Shown here in pieces: positions 9,985-20,600 of a DNA stretch of 64,000 nucleotides. The notes under the pieces were generated by a model. It was not told the DNA's origin and did not search any database. It worked only from the letters and a program-made list of their open reading frames with translations. Source of the stretch: Mycteria americana (lineage: Eukaryota; Chordata; Aves; Ciconiiformes; Ciconiidae); NCBI RefSeq assembly GCF_035582795.1, contig NC_134370.1, positions 46,673,501-46,737,500 on the forward strand. Direction: 5' to 3'. Within the stretch, counting starts at the first letter, position 1. Each line of letters starts with the position of its first letter. The translations under genes and the position numbers were made by a program.

Positions 9985-11800
9985 GCTCTTGAGCATGGAG
10001 GTGATCCTTGAATATCAACCTCCTTTCTTGGGCCCCTCTTCCCTCCAGGGCCTTATCCCATGGGACTGTATCAAGCAGATCTCTAAAGAGGCCAAAGTCC
10101 GCTCTCCTGAAGTCCAGCATTGTGATCTTGATTTTTGCCTGGCTACCTCCCCTCAGGACTCTGAACTCCACCATCTCATGGTCACTGCAGCCAATGCTGC
10201 ATTTGACCTTCACATCCACAACAAGCCTTTCCTTGATGGTGAGTACAAGGCACCTCTCCTCATTGGCTCCTCTATCACTTGGGTCAGGAAGTTGCCACTG
10301 ATGCTCACCAGGAACCTCCTGGATTGCTTATGCCCTGCTGTGTTGTCCTACCAGCATACATCGGGGTGCTGAAGTCCCCCATGAGGACTAGGGTATGTGA
10401 ATGTGAGCTGTCTGTAGGCAGCCTCATCTACTTGTTCTTCCTGGTCAGGTGGCCTATAATGGACACTCACTACCATGTCACCCATACTGGCCAGCTCTTT
10501 AATCCCGACCCATAAACTCTCATTTGCCTCCTCACCCATCCCCAGGCAGAGCTCCAGATACTCCAGCGGCTGCCTCACATAACAGACAACTCCCCTTCCT
10601 CATCTTCCTGGCCTGTCCTTCCTAAAGAGCCTGTGTCGCTCCATTGCAACACTCCAGTCATGTAAGCTGTCCCACCACATCTCCATGATCCCAAAAAGAC
10701 CACAGTCATGTGACTGCACACAGATCTCCAGTTCCTCGTCTTTATTCCCCATGCTGCGTGCATTAGCATACAGGCATGACAGAGAGGCAGCCCAGCATGC
10801 TGATTGCCCAGAAAGGGTTTAAAGGGTTTGGGGAATTTCTCCATAGCGGTGTCTTGTAGGCACTTTCTTGCTTGCATGCAAGTGCTGAAGGTGACCCCGC
10901 TTAAGCCTCGTTTTGCTGATTTTGTGTTCCCGTTCATTCACATCACCCCAGACACTTTGCTGTCAGCCCTGTGCACCATGCCCATACCCCTGACTATGGC
11001 CCCCCGAGCTCTGTAGTCATGTTTGACACTCTCTAGGTTGCCCTTGGGATGATCACTGGTACCCACATGGAAAAACAGCAAGGGGTGATAGTCAGAGGGT
11101 CAGACAAGCTTTGGCAGTCTCTCCACAACACCCCAGATCTGGGCCCACAGCAAGCAGCTCACTTCTCTAGACAAGTCAAGTCATACCCTGCAGCAGGGAG
11201 TCACCCACTACTATCACTTGCTGCTTCCTCCTGGTGGTCTTGCATGGTTTGGGTCAGTTAGCTCAGACAGTTGACTTGAAAGCACACCCAACCTCCTCCT
11301 CAGCTTTGAGGACAGTGAACCTGTTCCATTGTTACAAGCCTTCAGGTGGAGCAGGAGCCTTCCTCTTGGTGCTACAAGTCACCAGCTTCCAACCCTTGCC
11401 TTCCTTGTAGTTTCCACTTATGATCTGCTACAGGCTCTGTCCATCACCCCACTGCAGCTGAGGTCCAGGGATCTTGAAGTGCAGGGTCTGAGAAGATCTG
11501 TCTATCTCCTTCTCATGCTCTCTGATGCTGCTTAGCCTGCTGACTTCCTCCTATAACTAGTCCACAGGTTACTATAACTAGTAACACAGGTCTTCAACAC
11601 CACCACACCTCCAGCAGGGGAGACCATCTCTGCCAGCCTCAGGGGGAGGCCCCAGGCACTCCTTGCAGCCTGGGACTTGCAGGGCTTCATCCACCATCTG
11701 AAACTGTCTGGGTTGAAGCCTCTGCCCTGGCAGGGACAGCTGCTTCAACACCTGCTGGAGAATGTGCTCTGTGCTGTGTCACCATCACATCTGAGAAGAT
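9985..11800 (-). repeat. CR1 LINE fragment: ORF1 esterase segment plus ORF2 endonuclease
   Basis: Read on the minus strand, about 11.25 kb encodes RKQQVIVVGDSLLQG, the GDS(L)-type esterase block of CR1 ORF1, and about 11.08 kb encodes FFHVGT, its next conserved block. From about 10.78 kb the ORF2 endonuclease starts with NARSMGNKDEELE, continues with YRPPDQEEQVDEA near 10.46 kb and CSDHEMVEFRVLRGGS near 10.18 kb, and ends near 9.99 kb in QERSI. The reverse transcriptase and 3' end are absent. Frames shift often, so it is inactive. It differs from the younger CR1 at 12970, so two CR1 lineages are present. Confidence 0.8.
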
Positions 11801-11819
11801 TTAGGCTGGTCTAAACCAA

Positions 11820-12075
11820 GATAAGGTCCCCTTCTTTGCATCCTTCTGCATCAGCTAGCTTCACTCTCAGCTTAGCTGCAGCTCAGCCAATTTTCCATTC
11901 ATCCTGTAGTCCACCCATCCAGGCCTATCTCCTCAGTGAGGCTGCAGGGTCACTATGGGAGACCACGCTGAAAGGCTTCCTGAAGTCAAGGAAAATTACT
12001 TCCACTGTCCTTACGTCATCCATCAAGCCAGTTATCACACCACAGAAAGAAGCCATGTTGGGCAAAAGAGTACAG
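11820..12075 (-). repeat. CR1-type LINE fragment, reverse transcriptase core
   Basis: Minus-strand reading near 12000 gives a degraded LDFRKPF...VSHS, corresponding to LDFSKAFDxVSHSIL of the CR1 reverse transcriptase. It lies on the 5' side of the ORF1 segment of the neighbouring minus-strand CR1, so it must come from a separate, older insertion. Confidence 0.6.
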
Positions 12076-12450
12076 TGGAGAACTCCTTAGATCAAGGTGC
12101 TCTAAAAGCTCAAAAGCAACACCAGCTCCAGGGCTGCTTCATCTGCTGCAGATGTTTTGAAGGACCAGGATATAAAAGCATGTACTGAGCACTTTTATTC
12201 AGCTAGGGAGTTGGGAAAGGAGACCAGGACAGCCTGCCCAGGAAAACCAGACATCAGGAAAGAAGGAGCACTGATCTGCAGGTTGAGGAGTGTGCAGTAG
12301 AGCTCAGGAGGATGTGGTGGGAGCTTGGAGATGTGTGGGTAGGTACAACATAGGAGGTATCCCAAGCTGCAGAGGGATAAATAAAAGAAATGCAGGTATG
12401 GAACTGGTTAAAAAGAGAGGAAGTGAGCACGCAGGCAAAAGTCATGTTTG

Positions 12451-12503
12451 TTAGGTACTTTTATTGTAAAAGTACCTAACCTAACTTTTATTGTAAAAGT
12501 ACA
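12451..12503. repeat. Perfect 13-bp palindrome with a tandem partial copy
   Basis: TTAGGTACTTTTA at 12451-12463 and its exact reverse complement at 12467-12479 flank a 3-base loop. The core ACTTTTATTGTAAAAGTAC then recurs 27 bp on, starting at about 12484. The unit can form a stable hairpin or cruciform. It may be the relic of a small DNA element, or simply a slippage product. Confidence 0.7.
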
Positions 12504-12556
12504 CCCTTGAAAAATTCTGATCTCCATAGATGGGTGTATTGGGTATACATAGCAAG

Positions 12557-12561
12557 GTTGG
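12557..12561 (+). repeat. Target site duplication of the LTR, left copy (GTTGG)
   Basis: The five bases immediately before the TG of the LTR are repeated exactly after its terminal CA at 15993-15997. A 5-bp duplication is the size known for ERVL-type integration. Confidence 0.85.
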
Positions 12562-15500
12562 TGTCCTGGTTTCGGCTGGAATAGAGTTGATTTCCTTCCT
12601 AGTGGCTGGTGTAGTGCTGTGTTTTGGGTTTTAGTATGAGAATAATATTGATAACACACTGATGTTTTGGCTGTTGCTAAGTGGTATTTACACTGGTCAA
12701 GGACTTTTTTTTCAGCTCCCCATGCTCTGCCAGGTGCCCAAGAAGCTGGGAGGGGACACAGCCAGGATTGTTGATCCAAACTGACCAAAGAGCTATTCCA
12801 TACCATATGACATCATGCTCAGTATACAAAGCTGGGGAAGCAGAAGGAAGGGGGGGACATTCAGAGTGATGGTGTTTGTCTTCCCAAGTAACCATTACGC
12901 ATGAGGGAGCCCTGCTTTCCTGGAGATGGCTGAACACCTGCCTGCCCATGGGAAGTAGTGAATGAATTCTACACCAATGCACGCAGCATGGGCAACAAGC
13001 AGGAGGAGTTGGAAGCCATTGTACATCAGGAAAACTATGATATGGTTGCCATCACGGAAACATGGTGGGATGACTCACACAACTGGAGTGCGGCGATGGA
13101 CGGCTATAAACTCTTCAGGAGGGATAGGCGAGGCAGGAGAGGTGGTGGGGTAGCCCTATACGTCAGGGAGTGTCTGGATAGTTTAGAGCTCGATGATGGT
13201 GATGATAGGGTGGAGTGTCTATGGGTAAGAATCAGGGCAAAGGCCAACAAGGCAGATATTGTGGTGGGAGTCTGTTACAGACCACCCAACCAGGCTGAGG
13301 AGACTGACGAACTATTCTATAAGCAGCTGGGAGAAGCCTCACAATTGCTAGCCCTTGTTCTTGTGGGGGACTTCAACCTGCCGGATGTCTGCTGGAAATA
13401 CAATACAGCAGAGAGGAAACAGTCTAGGAGGTTCCTGGAGCATGTGGCAGATGATAACTTCCTGACACAGCTGGTGAGTGAGCCAACTAGGGAAGGTGCA
13501 CCGCTGGACCTCTTGTTCACAAACAGAGAAGGACTTGTGAGCCGTATGATGGCTGGAGGCTGTCTTGGGCAGAGTGATCATGAAATGACAGAGGTTTTGA
13601 TACTTGGAGAAGCAGCGAGGGGGGTCAGCAAAACTGCCACCTTAGACTTCCAGAGGGCGGACTTCGGCCTGTTTAGGAGACTGGTCGAGAGAGTCCCCTG
13701 GGAGGCAGCCCTAATGGGCAAAGGAGTCCACGAAGGCTGGACATTCTTTAAGGAGGAAGTCCTAAAGGCACAAGAGCGGGCTGTCCCCAGGTGCTGAAAG
13801 ACGAGCCGGCGGGGAAGACCGGCCTGGCTGACTAGAGAGCTCTGGCTCGAACGCAGGAAAAAGAGAAGAGTCTATGACCTCTGGAAGAAGGGGCAGGTAA
13901 CTCAGGAGGACTACAAAGGTGTAGCAAGGCTGTGCAGGGAGAAAATTAGAAGGGCCAAAGCTGAGCTAGAGCTCAGTCTGGCTGCTGCTGTAAAAGACAA
14001 CAAAGAACACTTTTTCAAATACATTAGCAGCAAAAGGAGAGCTAAGGAGAATCTCCAGCCCCTAGTAGACAGGGGAGGGAACACAGTGATCAAGGATGAG
14101 GAAAAGGCTGAGGTACTTAATGCCTTCTTTGCCTCAGTCTTTAATAGCAGGGCCAATTGTTCTCTGGGTACCCAGCCCCTGGAGTTGGAAGATAGGGACG
14201 GGGACCAGAATGGAGCCCCCATAATCCAGGGGGAAATGGTTAGTGACCTGCTGCACCACTTAGATACTCACAAGTCTATGGGGCCTGATGAGATCCACCT
14301 GAAAGTACTGAAGGAACTGGCAGATGTGCTCACCAAGCCCCTTTCCATCATTTACCAGCAGTCCTGGCTACCTGGGGAGGTCCCTGCTGACTGGAGATTA
14401 GCTAATGTGACACCCATCTTCAAGAAGGGCTGAAAGGAGGACCCAGGGAACTACAGGCCTGTCAGCCTGAGCTCGGTACCGGGGAAGCTGATGGAGCAGA
14501 TCATCCTGAGTGCTATCACACGGCATGTAGAGAATAACCAAGGGATCAAGCCCAGCCAGCATGGGTTCAGGAAAGGCAGGCCCTGCTTGACCAACCTGAT
14601 CTCCTTCTACAAGGTGACCCGCCTAGTGGATGAGGGAAAGGCTGTGGATGTTGTCTACCTAGACTTCAGTAAAGCCTTTGACATGGTTTCCCACAGCATT
14701 CTCCTGGAGACACTGGCTGCTCATGGCTTGGATGGGTGTACTCTTCACTGGGTAAAGAACTGGCTGGATGGCCGGGCCCAAAGAGTAGTGGTGAATGGAG
14801 TTTACTCCAGTTGACGGCCGGTCACAAGCGGTGTTCCCCAGGGCTCTGTGTTGGGGCCAGTTCTGTTTAATATCTTTATCAATGATTTGGACGAAGGGAT
14901 CGAGTGCACTCTCAGTAAGTTTGCAGATGACACCAAGTTGTGTGGGAGTGTTGATCTGCTTGAGGGTAGGCAGGCTCTGCAGAGGGACCTGGACAGGCTG
15001 GATCGATGGGCCGAGGTCAGTTGTATGGTGTTTAACAAGGCCAAGTGCAAGGTCCTGCACTTGGGCCACAGCAACCCCATGCAACGCTACAGGCTTGGGG
15101 AAGAGTGGCTGGAAAGCTGCCTGGCAGAAAAGGACCTGGGGGTGTTGGTTGACAGCTGCCTGAATATGAGCCAGCAGTGTGCCCAGGTGGCCAAGAAAGC
15201 CAATGGCATCCTGGCTTGTATCAAAAATAGCATGGCCAGCAGGACTAAGGGAGTGATCGTGCCCCTGTACTTGGCACTGGTGAGGCCGCACCTCAAATAC
15301 TGTGTTCAGTTTTGGGCCCCCCACTACAAGAGAGACATTGAGGTGCTGGAGTGTGTCCAGAGAAGGGCAACAAAGCTGGTGAAGGGTCTAGAGCACAAGT
15401 CTTATGAGGAGCGGCTGAGGGAGCTGGGATTGTTTAGCCTGGAGAAAAGGAGGCTGAGGGGAGACCTTACCACTCTCTACAACTACCTGAAAGGAGGTTG

Positions 15501-15992
15501 TAGAGAGGTGGGGGTCGGTCTCTTCTCCCAGGTAACAAGTGATAGGACAAGAGGAAATGGCCTCAAGTTGCACCAGGGGAGGTTTAGACTGGATATTAGG
15601 AAATTTTACTTCACTGAAAGGGTTATCAAGCATTGGAAGAGGCTGCCCAGGGAAGTGGTTGAGTCACCATCCCTGGAGGTATTTAAAAGATGTTTGGATG
15701 AGGTGCTTAGGGACATGGTATAGTGGTGGTCTTGGCAGTGTTAGGTTTATGGTTGGACTCGATGATCTTAAAGGTCTTTTCCAACCTATACGATTCTGTG
15801 ATTCTGTGAATTCCTTGCTTTGCTTTGCTTTGCTCACACGTGCAGCTTTTGCTTTCCCTGTTAAACTGTCCTTATCTCAATCCACGAGTGTTCTCACTTT
15901 TACTCTTCCGATTCTCTTCCCCATCCCACCGCAGGGGGAGTGAGCGAGTGGCTGCGTGGTGCTTAGTTGCTGTCTGGGGCTAAACCACGACA
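12562..15992 (+). mobile_element. Solo LTR of an avian ERVL-type endogenous retrovirus, split by a CR1
   Basis: The LTR starts TGTCCTGGTTTCGGCTGG and ends TAAACCACGACA, that is TG...CA, and is bounded by the exact 5-bp duplication GTTGG. Without the inserted CR1 it is about 587 bp (12562-12969 plus 15814-15992). A TATA-like GTATACAAA lies at 12832, and a TTAAACTGTC poly(A)-region block lies near 15860, which fixes the plus orientation. No internal gag, pol or env lies between paired LTRs, so this is a recombined solo copy. I recognise the sequence as the abundant bird ERVL-class LTR from memory. It is a fossil, older than the CR1 it contains. Confidence 0.88.
12970..15806 (+). mobile_element. 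5'-truncated CR1 LINE with near-complete ORF2, inside the LTR
   Basis: The insert begins at the endonuclease N-terminus (YTNARSMGNKQEELE) and runs to the CR1 3' octamers (GATTCTGTGATTCTGTG). The same frame holds endonuclease motifs ITETWW, YRPPN, GDFNLPD and SDHEM, then reverse transcriptase motifs [44 protein letters not shown] and KFADDTKL, ending at the TAG at 15721-15723. I see no frameshift. Three in-frame TGA codons interrupt it, ending the segments at 13797, 14433 and 14814. The first two look like CGA-to-TGA changes and the third like TGG-to-TGA. TGAATTC occurs at both junctions (12963-12969 and 15807-15813), consistent with a 7-bp target duplication. ORF1 and the 5' end are missing. 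Confidence 0.95.
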
Positions 15993-15997
15993 GTTGG
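15993..15997 (+). repeat. Target site duplication of the LTR, right copy (GTTGG)
   Basis: Exact copy of 12557-12561, directly after the terminal CA of the LTR. Confidence 0.85.
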
Positions 15998-16009
15998 GGA
16001 GGCGGGGGG

Positions 16010-16400
16010 GGGGCAGCAGTGCTGCAGGGGTGGCCTCAGCTGAGCAATCAGCAAAGCTGGTGGCACCTCTGTAAAAACATATTTAAGAAAGGACAAACAC
16101 TGCCCAGAGTGAGGAAAAGAAATATGCAAGAAACAATCCCGCTAGCACCAAGGGCTGAGCACAAAGAGTGGCAGGAGTTACTCCCAGCGCTGCAGCAGAT
16201 TCCTCTGCAGCCTGTGGACGACACCATGACAGAGCAGGTTGTCCCCTGCAGCCTGTGGAGAGGACCACACAGTAGCAGATATCCACAGAGGCCCCTGCCA
16301 GAGTAAGCGGGTAGTCCCTGAAGGAACTGCAGTCCATGGAGAGCCCACACTGGAGTAGTCTCTCTTGACTCCCATGTGCTGTGAACACACTATCTTCCTT
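16010..16400 (+). repeat. Probable decayed LTR or leader fragment of another avian retroviral element
   Basis: The stretch repeats a motif of the type CTGCAGCCTGTGGA...ACCAC, with variants near 16209, 16247 and 16328, together with AGCAGATATCCAC. I associate this pattern with a different bird LTR family. It directly adjoins the solo LTR. The identification is from memory and the edges are approximate. Confidence 0.4.
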
Positions 16401-17500
16401 AAGTAACAACAGCCCTAGGCCTAGTGGGGGGGGGGGGGCAGGGGAGGAAGTAGGCTTATCTGCAATATTGTTCAAGAGGAATCTATAAGGTTGGATTATC
16501 CGAGCATCGTTAATATTCTGCACAAAAACTTGTGCAAAAGAATATTGTACTCTCCAGCATTTTTTCCTCTTGGTCAGGAAGAGATTTTAGCACCTGTTGA
16601 ACCAGGTTCATGATATCTTCTTGAGTCTAGGAAACACCATCTATTCCCCACAAAGAATGGAAGCACTTTCCCCTAATTAGGGAAATGGATTTCACTAACA
16701 GCTCCTGAGCTACCAAGGCCATAGCAGGCACAACCACTGCCTGGATACGCTCTGGAATGATGAACAGCAAGAGTTGAGCTCTAACAAATCCACTTACTTG
16801 TTTAGCTACTTGCATGTATCTTACACTAAGTGATGAAGCTATTTGCTCCCTTATCTGGCATAATCTCCTCATTTAACCTGGCTCATTAGGCAAAGGGTTC
16901 TGTAACACTTTATAAATGAATAATCACATCAGCATCATTGGATTTGGGTTTTTAAATGTTGTTTGATTATGCTGTGTGATAGGTCAAACTGTTTTTCAGA
17001 TTAAGGTGCTAAAACCCACATGAGCATGCACATGAAGGGAAGAGAGCAATCATCAGTTAAAGTACAAGAACATACCCCCACCAGACAGGCAGGTTTCCAG
17101 TGCAAGCTACCATCACTGCAGGGCTCAGTGATACTAATATATGACCTACCTCAGCACTATTCACCTCGTAATTCAGCCAACCAGACTTTCTGGTGCTACA
17201 ACTAGCGTGAACATATCAAAATGGATTTTAGGGAAAGACACAGCAAGAAGCATTGGCTTGTAAGATGAGTCATTACTTCTCTGGAGCAACTTGGGCACTA
17301 TTCCAGGCTTTTCTAGGCTTCACATCTCTTTCTTTGTCCCAGGTGCCTTCAGGTAATCCCTAGCAGTCTGCGTTGCCAAAGGAAGTCTTGGAGATCAGAA
17401 ACAGCAGCTCTGTTCCACGTATTACAAATCATGTTTGTCAGGTTAATACACGCAACACAAGCAGTTTTAACAAGCACGGTTTATATACATTGTCAAGCAT
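16401..17500. other. Unique intergenic DNA downstream of MZT2
   Basis: A G13 run lies near 16426-16438. A short minus-strand frame at 16627-16872 (81 codons) resembles no family I know. No further repeat or gene was recognised up to the MZT2 3' end. Confidence 0.45.
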
Positions 17501-17522
17501 CAAAATACATCGGTTCCAAGGC

Positions 17523-17528
17523 TTTATT
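17523..17528 (-). promoter_or_regulatory. MZT2: MZT2 polyadenylation signal AATAAA overlapping the stop codon
   Basis: On the minus strand the coding end reads ACC TAA ATAAAGCC. The last A of the TAA stop (17530-17528) is the first A of AATAAA (17528-17523). If this signal is used, the 3' UTR would be only some 15-30 nt. No other canonical AATAAA was seen in the next ~100 bp on this strand, though a TATATAAA lies about 60 bp downstream. Confidence 0.75.
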
Positions 17529-17688
17529 TAGGTACTGTTGCCTCCTCCACTGCTCTTTCCAGAAGCTCCTGCTTTCTGCAGCCGGCTTGCACTCGGTTGC
17601 CGAGGCATCCTCTGGGCAGATCCTTCCCGGCTGCTCCTTTCTGCTAGAACCTGGGTTCCACTGACAGCGGAACTGGTTTTATTTCTCC
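17528..17688 (-). CDS. MZT2: MZT2 coding exon 3 (terminal)
   Basis: The acceptor TTTTCAG precedes GGAGAAATAAAACC, so the split Gly codon is G|GG. The exon encodes the RNKTSSAV...LAERSS...MPRQPSASRLQK tail and ends GGGNST then TAA. It aligns along its length with the human C-terminus, which confirms that the 12.4-kb intron has been bridged correctly. Confidence 0.93.
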
Positions 17689-20600
17689 CTGAAAACAAAT
17701 ACATACATTAATTTTCAAGTCACAACCCTACGCGTCACCCACACAGCATCAAAGCTGCAAGCATTCCTTAAGAAATCATGCAAAAGGCAACACTGAATTA
17801 GATGTTACAAACGTATCCAGCATCCAGCACAGAAAGCAAATTTGTGAATTCAGCTCAACAGGTATCAGGATCAGAAAACCAAAACAAGTTGCAGTAGGAG
17901 CATTCTTAATTTTCATCAGGTTTAATCTACAAAGTAACCAGCCACTTCGTTCTTTAAACACTTGCTTTCATTTGACACAGGAACACCAGCACTGCAAACA
18001 GCACTTCAAGAAGAACACGAAGAGCATCTAACACCTCAAGGCTGGGATAAGTGAACTGATGTGCCAGTGTCTATCAGTTTCTGAAGCCTGCAGTCACATT
18101 ATCAGATCAGAAATCCTTCCCTTCATGTCACTTCTGTGTCTTGATGAGCAAGTTTGGATTTCCTATCATTTTCTGGGGTTTCCAGAAGCTCAGACTCCTA
18201 CACAGGACCTACTCGCAGATTTTCTTACTGTGTTCAGAAGATAAGAGTTATCCTTCTGTAGGCACAACTGTAGGCCATCTCTAAAATGCAATGTGACAGC
18301 AGAGAGAAGCAATGGGTAGAAAGGTAGAAGTTGAGGGAGGCAAGGGGCATGCAGCCCACCCTGCTGGATTCAGCTAGAGGAGAGTGTCATACTAAGGTGT
18401 GCTGCAAACAAATGACAGGAGGGGATAAGTGAGGGAGACTGACTTTTCCTGGCACTGGAGAGAACTACTTCAGATGAGAAGTAGGACTCACACTATGAAA
18501 GATAACAAAAATAAAAGAAATATGAGGCAAAAGGGTCACAGCTTTTACTAAAGCTCCAAGAAGCATCATAAAAAATTAATAGCAGCAAGGAGGAAACAAA
18601 ACACAGGAATACAGTGACCTGTAGTTACATGCAATTAAAATGAAGAGTGACATTTTAGCAATCATTATCAGAGCAAATTCCAGAATACCAACAGCTGCTC
18701 CACATGTTGGGAGTCTCCATGGGCATGGTTTGGAAATCATCACCTTGGATCATTTGCGCTATGGACAGCACACAGACTGGAGATATGTCTGTTTTACTTA
18801 CCAAACCATCCTGTCTCCTTGGAGCAGCTGTCTGAGAACAGGACTCGTATCAATACCACAAGTTAACATCTTGTAGCACCAGAAAGACAACATGAGAACT
18901 TCCAAATAAAGAGTACGTGGCCCCTTCGTATCTGTAAAATTTGACAGACTAGGGTGGCAAAAGAAATATTCACTTATCCCAGCCAAGTCAGGTGCTCATA
19001 AAAAGTCCATTATTGCAAACCACACCAGTGATCTGCGAGCAGTTATCAGCCCAAGCCAGCCAACCAGCCTTGCAGTCTTTCTTTGTAGCTCAAGCACTTT
19101 AAGCAGTTTCACTAAGGCAAATATTGTCCATGAAAACAAACAAGTTGCACAAAGACAATATATGATCCCACAGTATTTGAGAGAAAAATTGGCAAGAACA
19201 AAAAGCATTATAGTTCACCATGATGCTTTTAGCAATCCAGGACATCTCTATAGGTGAATGCCCTCCCCTTTCTCACATGCATCTATCCAGTAAGAGTGCA
19301 GGTCCTCAACCTGCGTACAACTCTAACCATGTGCACGCACAAAACAACAGTTCCATTAAGCGCTACCGGGAGTCAGGCCCTTGATCTTCTGACCTAGCTG
19401 AAACGACTTGGGAAGAAAGAATCACTTTATGGGTAGCTGTGCTCAGACAAAGCACACGCCCTCCATCCTCTTAGCCTCAAAAAATCACAGTAAAACAAAT
19501 CAGTTACTTTAACAGCATAAAACACAACTATATTTTTGGAAGCATCCTATCTAGACCCATGAACCAGTCAAGAACAGCTCATGAAGTGTGCAAGGATGGG
19601 CATGGTTTGTGCACTTCCGCCAGTTAAAAAACTATCAGAGATAAACAGGGTCAATTAACACAAAGCACAAAAGACATCGAACAAACACAAACTCTTTGTA
19701 ATTCAAGTACTGCAGACTAACAGACGGATCCCACTGATATTTTCCTTGGTGACACAAGATGTCCTTATGCTGGATGTGTCTGGCTGTTGTAGAACAACTG
19801 CAGCCCAAATAGTTACAGATGCAAGAGTCAAGCCAAAACAGAGCCTAATCAAATACATCCCTCCCCAAAGATGACTCCAAAAGAAGCAGCTACACGTTCA
19901 TCTTGAGAGCCAGACATAGTTTAAGAATGGTATATGCATGCAAGCAGTGGCAGAAGTGTGCCCTACCTACCTCTGACTGCTAGCTCCCCCCATTTAAAAA
20001 CAGCAGTGTCCACTGTGATCAGGCTGCTCACTGGACACATTAACGCTGATCATCTCTGACAAAACCCAAGGCCAAAAGGCTACAGCCACCTCTAGGAGAG
20101 GACCACCACCAGATACTGAGGCAGGAGTCTGCAGGGTGGCACAGGGCAAGAAGAGAAAGCCTTAAGTGGCAGAGGGAGAAAGCAGCACCTTCTTGTGTCA
20201 AGCAGGAGGGAAGCGAAGACCGATCAGATTTAGGAAAGGAACCCCAACCCCAAATATGCTTTCAGCAGTGGAAATCTAAAACTCTTCTCTTTCAGCCTCT
20301 TCTCTATTCGACCTACTGCTTTGCCAGGGGATCCCTTCCTGCCTCTGAGCAGTAACAGGGACTACAGATTTTCCTCCTGCTGGTAAATAAATAAATTGCT
20401 ATTGTGTTAAAAGTAAACGTACCAATCAGGGATATCAGGGCTGCAACAGTCTCAAAATATCTCCCATAGAGCATATTGGCAGTGACTATGGGCTAGAACA
20501 GCTGCGAGAGTAGATTTAAATTCTCCAAAATCCTGCTCCTGCTTCTGTCTCACAATAGGGCTTACACCAGGCACAGTAAACCAGCTGGCCTTTCTAGACA

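Noticed and set aside
16627-16872. 81-codon minus-strand frame just downstream of MZT2
   Set aside because: It reads somewhat protein-like but matches no family I know and is short, so it is not annotated as a gene.
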